The translations under genes were made by a program, and so were the position numbers. The notes beneath the pieces are model-generated. The model was given only the letters and a program-made list of their open reading frames with translations. It did not search any database and had not been told where the DNA came from. DNA of 64,000 nucleotides, from the NCBI RefSeq assembly GCF_017654505.1, contig NC_054572.1, forward strand, positions 2,607,583 through 2,671,582, in the 5' to 3' direction. This DNA comes from Polyodon spathula (taxonomy: Eukaryota; Chordata; Actinopteri; Acipenseriformes; Polyodontidae). Each line of letters opens with the position of its first letter. Position 1 is the first letter of the stretch. Below are positions 33,907 to 45,795 of this stretch, piece after piece.

Positions 33907-36900
33907 GAATTCCAGGAAATAATTGACAAAAGGCATTCAACCTACACTCTTAATATGTTCACGATTATTGAGTATGCCCCTCTGTCTGTCTGTCTGACTG
34001 TCTGTCTAGGGGAGTTCCTGGAGGCCCAGCGCAGAGCCGGTCAGAGGGAGGAGGAGGAGGAGGAGAGAGTGTCTCCACCCTCCCTGCTCTACCAATCCCA
34101 GGGCATTGTGTTGCCGGAGGAAATCCACGACGAGGAGAAACAGCACTTTCTGGCCCTTATGGACAAGCTGGGGGCCAGCAATCTGCTAGAGGAGTACGAG
34201 TCTGGAGCGCGGGGGGGTGGGGGTGGGGGTATGAGAGGTGGGGGGCTCTGACAGTCAGGGAGGTTTTTCTCTGTGGAAGGGGGGAATATCTCTTGAACAG
34301 AGCAAGTCTTCAGACTTGTTACTACAGCATGTGACTGTGGTGTCCTTCCTCCTCATAGCATGTCCTTAATGATCTTCCTGGTTTCATTAGAGCTCTTACT
34401 ACTCCCTTTATTAGTCCTCTGACTTTGAGATTGCAGAGTTTACCTGTTCTTAATCACTTCTGTGCTGCTGCAGTGTGATTCTGGTCTACAGCACAATTCC
34501 CAGACCAAGCCTGATTCTCTGATCGCTGTCCCAGGCAGTGGTGCTAAAGGGCCATCTCTCCTCTGTCTCTGCGTCCTGGCAGCCAGTCGGAGATCTGGAA
34601 GCTGTGGGCAGAGCTGCGGCACAATGAGCCTCATCTCCTGGGAAACCTGGAGGATTTCGTGGCCAAGGTGACTTCTCAGATCCGCGAGGCCAGGGAGGAG
34701 AAGGAGGGTCTGGAGCTCACTCTGCAGAGGTGAGTGCTTCACACATGTGCACACTGGAGGACCTCACTGCAACAGATTGACATGGTCCAGGGTGTGCTGG
34801 CTCACTATGGTGTGTTTCTTGTGACAGGAGGATCGTGGAGCACAACCTGGAGGTGCGGCAGCTGTATGAGGAGATGGAGCAGCAGATCAGCCAGGAAAAA
34901 GAGCGACTGCACAGAGAGGCAGGTTCCTGACCACGGCTCACCTCCCTTGATAGCCATGTAGCAGCTGCAGTAGCATGAGGCTGCCATTGCAGAACTGCAC
35001 TGTATGCTGGTATCATTGTCGTACTTTTACATAGTGACAGTATCACAAGCGTCATTCGCTGTGGTATCGTACAGTATCACTATTAGTGAGCTCCAATAAC
35101 TGGTACACTGCAGTGTTTCTTCCAAATCCAATGTGTTGCTGGAAATGCTTTGCTTTGGGTTTCTTCAGGCTAAATGCACTCACTCAAAGAATCACATGTT
35201 CAGTTTGCCTAATGCCTCCAGCTTCTCTTTATAATTCAAAGAGCTTAACGGTAAGGCTAACTGTAAGTAATCCCACTTAGGTTTTGCAGTTTAGGAGTGA
35301 TCCGAGTGATCGCTATTAATTTCAGTCAACTTTAACTTTGACAAAGACCTCTCATTGATATGTGTGTCTAGTTTTATAACTTTGAAATGCTAAAAGCAAA
35401 GTATAAAAAGCAAAGTCAATTAAAAAGGATTTCTTGTGCATGCCTGCCCGTTCCTTGTTGTCCTTCAACAGAGCTTTAAGAAATCTCGCTCCCAGGGCAA
35501 GGAGCTGAAGAAAGAGCTGGACAAGAAGACTGATGAAGTGCAGCATCTGGTCGAGGTTCAGAACGAGGTAATGACAGATATTCTCTGAGTTATTGTGCTG
35601 AAGCATCTGGAATGGTGTTCTTGACTGTGACCTGACCCCCTGACTGCTTGTGTCTCTGCCTCGCCCCTTTCAGCTGGAGGAGAGCGTCCACACGCTGCGC
35701 ATCCGACAGCACGCGACCTGCTCCGAGAACGAGACGCTGCGCAGGACCAACCGTGAGCTGGAAGGGCAGCTAGAAGGCATCCGCGAGCAGCTGCAGGAGG
35801 CGCGCGCACGGCTGCAGGACATGCACAGCTCCGAGGTCCGCAGACAGCAGCAGCAGCAGCAGCAGCAAGCACAGGGGGAGAGGCGACAGTAAGAGACACC
35901 TCCTGAGACACTACGCTATACAAGAGTCTTCTGTCTGCACCAGCAGGGCTAAGTTTAAACCTCCCGAATTGATTTCTTTAAATGGTTTTATGAGCTTTGG
36001 ACTGGTGCAGAAGCTTAGAAACTGACCCAATCATGCCTTTGCAAGCTCTACCTAGCTCTTCTTTTCCTCCAGGTGGATACATTTATACCCACTTTATATA
36101 ATTTATCTTTATACATTACTATATATCATATTTCATATAATATATTTACTTAAAATTAGATGTTTAGTGAATCATTTAACAAGGTTTTGAACATAATTTC
36201 CACTATTTATTATAATTGCTCAGTCTTATGTTTAACTGAGTAATATAAATCTGTATTGCCACATGTTTTTCTTCTCAGAGACACAGAAGACACTTCTGGA
36301 GAGCCTGAGCGCTCGTCTGGCACAGAGGTAATTCACTTGTGTTGTTTAAGAACAAGGGAAACAAGCATCTTAAAGACATAAGCACCCTGCTCATAAGTTT
36401 TCATATCTGATTTCATATTTTGACCTTTGACGATATTACTGGAAAGGATTGAAGTGCTGTGGAATTTAGAGATCTGTATTTTGAAGCGTATCGTATGATC
36501 GCTTGACAATAGTCTGCCATTCTAGGTGACTAGGACAGAAGCAGCTGCAATGGAACAGAAGAAAATAGCAAATGATCAGCCAGCAGAAATTGTTAGAGCT
36601 GGATCAGTGCTGGGCAGCTACATTCAGGATGACTTCTCTGCAGGGTGAGTGGAGATGTTTCTGTCGGTTGGATCGTTCAGCTTGTCCTGCACCCAGTCAC
36701 CCTCGCAATGTATTTTATGCCCTTGGTTTGAATTCCTTGTTTGGTTTATGTTATGAAGAGTTATGGTTTTATCCAGTCCACAATTTTGATAAGAAGAACA
36801 AAACAGAGTCAGAGATTTCTATGATATAATATCTCACATTACATATTATCAAAAGTTATTGGCTTGCCAGCTTGCAATGCTAAAATTGTCAGCTAGAGTC

Positions 36901-39900
36901 TTTGTGTGAATACTTTCACTGAATGTATTAACTGCAAAGACATGCATATTTTGCCTTTGTTGAATTGCTGGACTGGGTGTTTAAAATTGTGTTTTCTTCC
37001 ATTGGGCAGTGCTCCAACTAAAGATGAAGAGCCCACTAATACAAATGCCATGACCCGCGGGCGAGTGATTTCAATAGAGGAGGACCCACTTCCTGACCTG
37101 ATAAAACCGACGCGCAGCAAGCTGGGACAGGAACAGGAGGTGCTCTGGGAGCAGGAGGGAGAGGAGACACTGAGTAAGGAAAAGGGAACTGGAGGAGAGA
37201 AGCAGGAGGGGGAGCTAGATGCAGAGAGAGAAAATGGACAGGAAGGCTGGAAAGAAAATGAACAGAAAGCTGAGGACCGGGAAAGGGAGTTAGGAAGGGA
37301 TGAGTTAACATGAGCGGAACAGGAAGCAACAATGTGTGTTGAGCAGATAGGACAAGGTCAGGCGATAGAAAATGAGGAAGTCAAGGATGCGAAACAGGAA
37401 GCTGAGGTACAAAGGGAGGATAGGGAACTAAACCAACAGAAAGAAGAACTAGTAAGTGTGGAAGTCACAGTACAAAATCAGGAAACGGATGTGCTTAGGG
37501 AAGAGGATGAGCTAAAGAAACAGGAAAGAGAAACATTAAGGGAGGAGATAACAGAAAGAGAAGAGGAAAGGGAGGTACTGAGGGAGGTGGAGAGGGAGGG
37601 AAGGAAACGGGAAGAGGAAGTATCAAGTGATGAAGTCACTCTTCAATTAGAGAAGGTATTGAGTGAGGAAGTTAAACCAATTGAACAGGAAGGGGTGGTC
37701 TTAAGGGAGGGAGTTAGTGAATCAGCACTGGAAGGGGAGGTGCTAAGGGAGGAAGTCGCAATAACAGGAGAGGAAAATGAAGTACTGAGGGAGGATAAAG
37801 AGGAAAAGAACAAGTTAGAGGACATAATAAATGAGGAAGTAAAACCAATTGAACAAGGAGTATTGGTCTTAAGAGAGGAAGTCAGTGAAACAAAACAGGA
37901 AGGAAAGCCCCTAACAAAAGAAATCGAAGAAACAGAGCGTGGACATGAGGGAGTCAGTGAAAAGCAACATGGAGGGGAGGAACTAAGGCAGGAGGTCAAT
38001 GAAAAGAGGAAAGAGGAAAGAAGTGAGGAATTAAATGAAAATGGAAAGGGGAGTGGAAGCAAACAGAGAACGAGAAACAAGCAGAACCAGAAGGGGAAAT
38101 ACTATGGCCAGAAGTCAAAGAATGCAGAGAGGAAGAGGAATTATGTGAGGAATTACAACAAAAGGGACCCATATTGAGACAGGAAGTCAAAGAAACAAAA
38201 CATGATGACGAGGGAGTCAGTGAAAATCAACAGGAAGAGGTAACAAGTGAGACAGGCAGAGGAAGCACAAAGTAAAAGGAAGCACAGCATGCTGGGGCAG
38301 GAAGATGAAATCCAACCAAGGGAAGAGGAAAATGAATTTGTGCATAAGGAGGGTGAAACTGGAGAAAAAGAACAGGACAGGGAAGAACTAGAAGAAAGAG
38401 ACGTTCAAACAAAACAGGAGGGCGAGGAAGAGGAAATCAGAGATAAGAAAAATAATGAGGAGGTAGCCAGTGAGGAAGTCAGAGGAACTAAACAAGAAGA
38501 AGGACTAAGAGATCAAGAAAGACAAACAGAGCAGGAACAGGAGCAGGGAGAACTCAAATAAGAAAAGAAAATACAAATTGAGGAAGTCAATGAAAATACC
38601 AAAAAAGGGGAGGAACTAAGAGGGGTAGAGGAAGCAAGTAAACAGGAAGAACGAGTCAGGGAAAAGGAACAGAATGAACTGGGAGATGAAGGACAAAAAG
38701 AACAGGAAGTCAGTGTATCAGGGCAGGAAAAGGAAATCAAACCAGAGGCAGAGGAAAATGAATTGGTGTCTCAGAAAGAGGAACCTGTAGAAATGGAAGA
38801 GGGCTGGCTAGAACTAGGAGAGCAAGAAAGACAAGGGGAGCAGGGAGGGGAGGTGCACTCAGAGGAATAGGAGAATGAGGAGAGACAAGAGGAAGAGGAA
38901 AGGAGATTGAGTGAAGAGGAAGAACAATCCAGGGGAAAAGAAAAGGGTGGAGAAGAAGGGCAAATTGATCAGGAGTTTGGGATACCCAGTGAAGGGGAGA
39001 AGATAGCAAGGGGAGAGGACATGGAAATAGTGGATAGAGAAGATGAAAACCCAGAAAAAGAATAGGAAGCAGCAGTACAGGAAGGAGAGGTAGTGAGGGA
39101 ATTGAAGGAAATCCAACTGAGCGAGGAAACAGAGAGACCAAGAGTACAAGAACAATATGGTGAAAAACTAGGAATAGAACAAGAAGGCTGGATATCAAGG
39201 GAGGAAGAAGTTGAAGTGATGTCTAAGGAAGAGGAACCCATAGAACAGGCACAGGGCGGGGAATATCTAGAGAAAAAAGAGAGACCAAAAGAACAGGATG
39301 GGGAAATAAAAAACACGAAGCATGAAGGGGAGGTACTAATGGAGGAAGTGAGAGAAAGTAAGAAGAGAAAACTAAGGGAGGAAACAAATGTGAGAGAAAA
39401 GGACAAAGAAAGTGGATTTATACAGAGGGAAGAAGTAATGCAAGACCATTTAGAAGAGGGGGTAATACTACCAAATGAGGGAGTCAAAGAAATTATACAG
39501 GAAGGGGAAGTGTTAAGAATCGACTTTAGAGCAAACAAGCAGGAAAGGTGGACACAGAAGAGAAGAAAGGGACAGGAGGGGGGAGGGCAGGGAGACACAG
39601 CACCCCTCAGTGGTACAGGCAGAGATGAGCACGGTGATCATGCCTGTCTCCCCCCAGGAGCGCAGACAGCCTCAGATCACCTGTACAACGTGCTGTTGGT
39701 GGGGGACAGCAGCGTCGGGAAGACATCCTTCATCCAGCGCCTCAAAGACGGGGAGTTCCGCTCCGATCACTGTGCCACCGTGGGTAGGTATCAACACCAT
39801 CCAAAATGGTGCACTGTGTACGTCAGGGGCAGCCAACATCGACAACTCAGTCCCAGGTCTTTTTGCCAGCCATGTCTTTGACCCTTTCATTCATGGCAAC

Positions 39901-42900
39901 CTCATATGAGGACAGATAAAAAAAAAACCCTCTACAGTGGACATATGGAAGATGCAAATGCATGATGACCTCATATGAGGATGCCATATTTTCCCCATGC
40001 AAAGCAACGCAAACAACATTTGAAAACATTTTCAATGAAGCATATATTTATTACGTGTCCAAACCTATTTCAGTCAATTTCAATATCTCATGCATGAAAG
40101 GGTATTACATTGTTCAACAGCACTTCATGGTTTAATTATTAACTATTTAGCCTGGAGTGGAAAGACACTGTGGGACCGGGGTTGCCCACATTACACAGCG
40201 TGTGAATGAGAGCTGCACACTGTGGCTGGTGCAGGAGGTGCCCTAAAATGTAAAGAAGGCAGTGAAATACTGTTGAGAAATGACTGGTTTCTTTCCATTT
40301 TCAATCTCAAGGGTAGAAGTCTATCCTAATAATTGGCATTCCTGAGTCCACCAGGTGGATTCATGTCTTACAGTATTCTAGAGGGGGTAACTTTACCCTG
40401 CACCACCCTGATGCTTCTCACACACACATGCACAGTGGATGAGATGATTGCTGATTTACAGTGCAAACCAAACCCTGTGTTTGCATCTTGCTTACAAGGG
40501 GGTCCCAGGGCACAACAAGCACTCACTGTCCTACAGCTTTCATGCAGACAGGATGCCAGACAAAATACATGTGAACAACAACCAAGTATTACAAAGGAAA
40601 AAAGGTTTGCATTCATCTACAATGCTCAAACACTGCTCATCTGTTCTGAAGTGTAATGCCTTGATTCCCAGCGGCTTGCAATGCCGGTACTAACCCATTC
40701 ATCACTGTGGCAGGTTTGGACAGCTGCGTACACACTCTGCTCGTTGGTGACAGGCGGGTTATCCTTCAGCTCTGGGACACTGCTGGACAGGAGAGGTGAG
40801 TCGGTCAACATTCATTCCAAATGTCTCACTCTGTATCGTAGCTCATCCGTGACTATTAAACCCTCAGTGTGGATTTAGATTTACTCAAAAACAACTTGAG
40901 ATATGAAATTTCATACATTTTGACGAGAAGTCCTTTTCAATGTCTTTGATGTTGAAATGGGTTTTGATTCCTGTGTGATGAGGACTCCAACCCACGCGAT
41001 AAAGTGGGAAGGATCTCTCCATGTTTCCAGTAAGAGGGATGTGCGTATACTGGTTAGACATCAGCCTTGCAAAGGTGGGAATAGCGCTAGTTACAGCGGG
41101 AACATTTAGATAAGGAAATGAGAAAGACTAGCCTCTTCCACAGTGTGTTTCTATACAGGTGTAACGAGTGTCTTTTCCAGGTACCACAGCATCACAAAGC
41201 AGGTGTTCCGCAAGGCTGACGGGGTCATAGTGATGTATGACATCACCTCTGCACAAAGCTTCGCAGCGGTGCGCTACTGGCTGACCTGCATACAGGTGAG
41301 ACCTTTCAGGGCCGTTTAAAAATACTAGCTTTCCCTTTAAGAGTATGGGTTTAAGATGTTTAAGACTTGCAGTAGTTGTTACAGAATTATGTAATACTAA
41401 TAACAGACACCAGGTGGCAGCAGCTAACTTCTGTTTTACTTACGGTAGGTAATGCATTTTGCGTTGATGGATTTTATGGCACTGTTGCTTTCAGGAAACA
41501 TTCTTTTTGCCTTTATTGATCCAACTAGTTGGTTTCTTGTTATGCTGGTAAGGTGAAGCAGTGGAGGAGTCAGGGACAGTACAGGACAAATGAAAATGAA
41601 AAATGTGTTGACTGAAAGGAGCACTGGTACAGGAGGTGTGCAATCCGCAAGCAATTCCCTAATGGAATATCCCGCAGAATATAGGATCGATGCATTGAGA
41701 GCACTTTATTATTCAGAAGACTCTTTAAAAAACCAATGACGAGGCTTGCAAAGCGAAAGAAAAACATGGCGATTAATGACAGATGAATTGCAAGCGTCAC
41801 GTCTCTATGTTCAATTGGGATTTAAATGTTGCTATTTTTTAAGCACTGACACGCGTTCAAAGTGTTTGTGAAGCTTGGAGACTAACGTGTCCCTTGTGTT
41901 TGATGGGTCCTGTTTTTTAGGAAGGGGCGGGCGATGAGGTGGCACTCATGCTGCTGGGGAACAAGAGTGACAGCAGTGCGAAGAGAGGGGTCCCCACACA
42001 CGAGGGACAGCGGCTCGCACAGGTAAGCCAGCTCACTCTGACGCATCGGTGGGCTACCCAGCCGTGCTGCTGAATCACTGGGACTCACTAACAAGGTTCA
42101 ACCAGCTGCTAGGAGCTGGACCAGCACTGATGAGCTGCACGGCCTGCTCTGGTTTCTTAAATGTTCTTGTTTTCCTCTGTTCTTATCAACGCTGGCTGTT
42201 GTCAAACAGTACTTGTTCTTAAATCAGCGCTTATAAATGGGAGCCAACCTAGCTCTGCATTCAGGGGGCTGATTTTTATAAAGCTTTGTAAGTAGATAGT
42301 GAGACAAGTACATCTTCGCACGGCTATAATCTTATGGTTATCCTGTCACAACATGAACTCTTATTACCACCTGCGTAGCTGTGCAGAGCTGGATCTGTGT
42401 ATATAATAATGAATAACACATGCTGAACAGTCGCTTTAATTTACAGGAGAACAGAATCCTGTTCCATGAGTGCAGCGCAGCCTCTGGATACAACGTCACT
42501 GAATCCATGATCAGTTTAGCCAGGTGAGTCACACACAGGTACCTAGTACCTTCAGAAGCGCAAGGCCTGTCTGTTTTGGGTACTGCTTTATTTCAAGTTC
42601 AATGTAACAGCTGAGAAATACAAAAACAGAGTCCGCTAAGTTTCTTTTAGCATTTCGTGTACGTGGATTGATTCAACGAGAATGCCTCATGAACCAGGGT
42701 TGCTAACGTGAATGGGTGTTATCATTTGTGTACGACTTGCTTATCCTCTTCATTCAATAATAGGGATGGCGTGATCCAGCTGGAAATCAGCTCCATTGCC
42801 GATACTGGAGGTTATAATTAAGGATGTTTTGTTTTTTTTCACTGTAATAAAACGACGTATTTCACTGTCTAAAAATAGATATTTCAATATAAATGCAAAA

Positions 42901-43907
42901 TTGTAGAATATTTCATTTTGGTAACGCTTTATATTGCGTGGCATAAACTAATATTAAATAGATATGCAATTGCATATTGAAGTATTGTTAAATTAATATT
43001 TAATAAATATGCAATAGCTAGTTTCTTGCTATATGTTAACCAAATGTCGACTGAAAATGTAATTGCATATCACGTCCATTTATATAACTTTTTGTTAACC
43101 TTGCAAATATGTCATTTCCCATTGTTTAAATGTCCTTATTAAAAATACAGTTAATCTGACTTAAATGTTAATGGAAAGTAAAAAGGAATAATTGAACATA
43201 CATTTAATATCAGTTGCATATCTATTAAATATTAATTTAATATCAATTGCATATCTATTTAATATGAATGTAATATCAATTGCTTATCTATTTAATATGA
43301 ATTTAATATCAATTGCACATCTATTTGACATTAATTTAATGTGCAATTGCATATCTATTTAATATTAATTTATGCCACGCAATATAGTGTAACCTTCATT
43401 TTTTATGTCCACCTTTTAAAGACATTCTATTTTCACTGTCACTGGATTATCAAACAAAATAGAAACAGAAATATATTTAAAAATAACAACAGGCATGTGA
43501 AATGTCCCCTTCTTGTACTGGACAGAGGAGCGATCTTTAGCAGGAATACTTCTTCGATGCAGCAGGTGTTTTTTTCATTGAAGACATTTTAAACAAATCG
43601 CGCAGCTCAATACAGTGTGTGTTCAATCATTTACCAGGCGGAAGCAAACCAAACTGTCTGCCAGGTTCCTATATGCAGTGTAAGAGGAGTTTCACGAGGA
43701 AGTGCATATTACACGTCAGTGGGTAGATTTCACAGAAATCGTGAAATCATGAAAACAATCCAGCCCTAGTTATAATAAAGCAATGCCCTGTTTTGCTTTT
43801 CCAGGCAGCTGAAGGAGCAGGAGGAGGGCTTGACGGGGGGCGGCAGTGAGAAGAGGAGGGTGATGCTACAAGAAAACCAGCCCAAGAAGAAGTCAGCCTG
43901 CTGTTAG
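30026..43907 (+). CDS. RAB44: RAB44, large Rab GTPase with EF-hand and coiled-coil regions
   Basis: Large atypical Rab linked in mammals to granule exocytosis and lysosome-related traffic in myeloid-type cells. I assemble 22 exons, all in phase: 30026-30247, 30343-30445, 30807-31150, 31239-31646, 31735-32139, 32235-32337, 32713-33005, 33507-33618, 34010-34193, 34583-34729, 34828-34918, 35472-35567, 35674-35888, 36279-36327, 36526-36644, 37010-37173, 39658-39783, 40714-40795, 41181-41295, 41921-42022, 42447-42523 and 43805-43907. Total 3660 nt, 1219 aa. Order: repeated EF-hand modules (1-663), coiled coil (about 725-907), linker, then the Rab domain (about 1020-1219) with GDSSVGKT, WDTAGQER, NKSD and ECSAA, ending SACC for prenylation. 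LYEEMEQQI and EIWKLW match mammalian RAB44 as remembered. The place after CDKN1A supports RAB44 over RASEF or CRACR2A. Odd points: amplified N-terminal exons, a decayed Glu-rich linker and a GC donor. Confidence 0.9.
30807..32139 (+). CDS. RAB44: RAB44 exons 3-5: amplified chimeric modules
   Basis: Three exons (30807-31150, 31239-31646, 31735-32139) encode near-identical blocks. Each runs EFVEVQPSP, an acidic stretch, GAEDEEKAMVHRKRKLGSTR, a Glu-rich part and KIQEVQEKRGFSTQGDSQ. Exons 4 and 5 also start with KDELxxVLEMExANKNISA, which replaces a separate EF-hand exon and its intron. The introns between them are also near copies (GTAGGTTATTGT at the start, TCTCCCAG and TTTACTTTTCAG near the end), so the whole exon-intron unit was duplicated recently. 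The EF loop (VQEKRGFSTQGD) has lost its acidic ligands. Confidence 0.8.
32235..33618 (+). CDS. RAB44: RAB44 exons 6-8: module with canonical EF-hands
   Basis: Exon 6 (32235-32337) is nearly identical to exon 2. Exon 7 (32713-33005) carries DRKRKLGSSRR and ends in a canonical EF loop, DGEGTGIITRTE (about residues 613-624). Exon 8 (33507-33618) has a second good loop, DREDSGYITSED (647-658). These two exons most resemble the single N-terminal EF-hand pair of mammalian RAB44 and look like the original copy from which the others arose. Confidence 0.85.
33826..33903. repeat. (TA)n microsatellite in RAB44 intron 8
   Basis: TA dinucleotides with one GATA interruption, about 100 bases before the acceptor of exon 9. 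Confidence 0.9.
34010..36644 (+). CDS. RAB44: RAB44 exons 9-15: coiled-coil region
   Basis: Exon 9 (34010-34193) encodes EFLEAQRRAGQR and IHDEEKQHFLALMDKLGASN. Exons 10-13 encode a long heptad-type helix, including EIWKLWAELRHNEPHLLGNL, VRQLYEEMEQQISQEKERL and LRRTNRELEGQLEGIREQL, with a run of eight Gln from CAG repeats near 35847. Exons 14 and 15 are short. A donor at 34194 (GA|GTACGA) is chosen for exon 9 because it gives a register that aligns with mammalian RAB44. Exon 11 must end before a GC dinucleotide (34919), so intron 11 is a GC-AG intron. Confidence 0.85.
37010..37173 (+). CDS. RAB44: RAB44 exon 16: start of linker
   Basis: Acceptor CCATTGGGCAG; then APTKDEEPTNTNAMTRGRVI and an acidic stretch. 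I end it at the donor CTGA|GTAAGG (37173/37174), phase 1, which fits the acceptor at 39657. The same frame stays open a further 137 bases to a TGA at 37311, so a longer exon is possible, but it would truncate the protein before the Rab domain. Confidence 0.6.
37174..39657 (+). pseudogene. RAB44: Decayed Glu/Lys-rich giant linker exon inside RAB44
   Basis: These 2484 bases (828 codons) are open in the same frame as exon 16 and the Rab exon apart from six stops: TGA 37311, TGA 38175, TAA 38241, TAA 38559, TAG 38868 and TAG 39063. Only this plus-strand frame gives long open runs. It encodes a repetitive charged sequence with words like EEVKPIEQ, VLREEVSETKQEG and GEVLREEV, typical of a coiled coil. 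Between about 38080 and 38243 the repetitive sequence continues in another frame (EVKETKHDDEGVSENQ), so there are two compensating shifts. It corresponds in place to the long linker exon of mammalian RAB44. I read it as a coding exon losing function and spliced out, but it could be used in other isoforms. Confidence 0.55.
39658..43907 (+). CDS. RAB44: RAB44 exons 17-22: Rab GTPase domain
   Basis: Six exons: 39658-39783, 40714-40795, 41181-41295, 41921-42022, 42447-42523 and 43805-43907. G1 is GDSSVGKTS. G2 includes ATVGLDSCVHTL. G3 is WDTAGQER, G4 NKSD and G5 ECSAA. The C terminus KKKSACC ends in two cysteines, as needed for double geranylgeranylation. The catalytic Gln of WDTAGQER is present. 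All motifs are intact, so the GTPase is likely functional if the exons upstream are spliced as proposed. Confidence 0.95.
42920..43394. mobile_element. MITE with inverted ends and 8-bp target duplication, in RAB44 intron 21
   Basis: Starts GGTAACGCTTTATATTGCGT and ends with its inverse (GCAATATAGTGTAACC). The inverted repeats extend over about 60 bp through GGCATAAA and TAATATTAAATAGATATGCA. It is flanked by TTCATTTT on both sides (42912-42919 and 43395-43402). The inner part is AT-rich, with several near-copies of ATCAATTGCATATCTATT. It is non-coding. Confidence 0.85.
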
Positions 43908-44894
43908 AATCACTGACGGGAACTTCCATCGCCACAGTGAATGGGTTTATTAACAATGGGAGCTCTCGCTCCATCCAGGGTTCGGAAAAAGAAGGGGTGA
44001 CACTTTGATTTAGGGATCTGTTACCAGCGTGTGTATACAATAGATCATCTATAACTATGTTATTAACAATTAGAGACTGTGATTAGAAATAATCAACGCT
44101 GCACTTTTGCAATCATATATTGCATTAACATAAGGATAGTTATAATACATATTATTATGACATTCATATGCCACTTATAACGGATCCCTTAACTCAAATG
44201 TTACCAATGAATGAGGGTAAGCACTTTGTTTGAAGTGATATTAATTGCATTGCAGTTAGTTACAAACACCATCCAGCGAGTCTGATATAACACCCCACCG
44301 AACACCTAGTGCACAATGATTTCCACATCCAGTGGCTTGTGACTCACCGACAGCACTGGGTAACAGGGCAGACTTTTTATAGAGTCTATACATTGACTAT
44401 AAAACTGTTCCAAAGTATTTCTTTTAACACTGCAAAAGAGCTGCTTAAATACACCCTGTACATTAGCAGACCGTTATATCTGTATCTTTACAACAAAATG
44501 CTCAATGCCTTGAACTTTAAAACAACTCGTGGTGTTATTAGCTTGTCTGGAAACATGAGTTATTAGTGGAATAAGGATAAATTCTGCACAAAGCACACCT
44601 ACTTTCATAATAATAAAAAAAAAAAGAGGGTAAAAAAAAAAAATATTCAGGGTATTTATTTATTTTTTATTTTTTTTATTAAAGTCTGTCACCCTATCTA
44701 CAGCGCTAGCCTGTGTCCTGTAATTAAAGCTTTTTTAAAGCCTCCATGTCTGTGTTTCATCATTTAGGGTAAGCAAGTTCACCTGGGTTTCATATAACGA
44801 GCTGTCCGCTGGTGAAGCGAGCGTTTGATCGGTGCACTTTTAAATGCTAAAAATAGCATTCTTTCAGAAATTGAGATTTTCACAGAGAATTGGA

Positions 44895-44896
<2 letters not shown>

Positions 44897-44950
<54 letters not shown>
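44897..44950. repeat. (TTA)n microsatellite
   Basis: About 18 uninterrupted ATT/TTA triplets; read on the minus strand they give a run of Asn codons that is not a gene. Confidence 0.95.
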
Positions 44951-44951
<1 letters not shown>

Positions 44952-45410
44952 ACGGCACTGCTTCTAATTCATGGAAATCGTGAAATTCATGCTCACCGTG
45001 AAAAAATACAGCCTTAGCGATACAACAGCACAAATAAGCGAGGCCAGTGGAGGGAAAGTTAAAGATAGATTTTCAGACTAAGTGGCTGAAGACTTACCCC
45101 GGTCTGCGGTGTTGGTCTTGGTCTGCGCAACTGCAGTTTGTTAACCGCTATAACCTGTATCAACGAGGCATTGGAAAAAGAAATAAAAACGAAATAGAAG
45201 CTTCGTCAGGCAATGGAGAAGTTCTGCATCACAATGATGAACAGCTGGATGCACATAATGTTAGATGTTTACATTCGAGAGACTTTGTATAGTTTAACGG
45301 TTCTTGGAATTCACAGTTGCAAAGGATTTACAGTCACTATCATGATTTCTCCCACTCCTTTCATAACGCAGGGAACTGCTTCTTGAACCACATCATACAT
45401 AGCTACTTGC

Positions 45411-45472
<62 letters not shown>

Positions 45473-45473
45473 A
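45411..45473. repeat. (GT)n microsatellite
   Basis: GT dinucleotides with a single GC interruption; intergenic. Confidence 0.95.
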
Positions 45474-45795
45474 AAACATTGGGATCCTTCTGATTTTGGG
45501 TCAGCGCAAATAACATGGAAAGGATTTGCAGGTCTTGAATAATGAATAATGTTCTTTAGCTGTTTCTCCTTAAGAGTTCATTAAAGGGGAGGAAGTCTCT
45601 TGTTCTCATTTTCTGTCAATCTTATGACCTTACAAAAGAGAAACCAAGAGCTAGTTTCCTGTTTGCAAATGTATGTGCATTGCAGCAGCACCTTTGCCTC
45701 ACCCATCACTGGCTGCACGCCTCTGATATCTCTGCTTGCCACAAGGTTAAATAAAAGGGAACCACCATAACAGGGCAGAGGCTGGGTGAGAAATC

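Noticed and set aside
34191..34230. Read-through of RAB44 exon 9 into the Gly-rich GGGGGTGGG stretch
   Set aside because: The phase-2 donor at 34194 gives LLEDQSEIWKLW across the junction, which aligns with mammalian RAB44 without gaps; read-through would put the next exon out of frame.
37036..39598. Minus-strand Ser/Leu-rich frames opposite the RAB44 linker
   Set aside because: They mirror the purine-rich plus strand, which has few T and hence few antisense stops.
37332..39881. Three separate plus-strand genes (281, 104 and 262 codons)
   Set aside because: They are pieces of one frame shared with RAB44 exons 16 and 17, broken by stops; they are described as one decayed exon.
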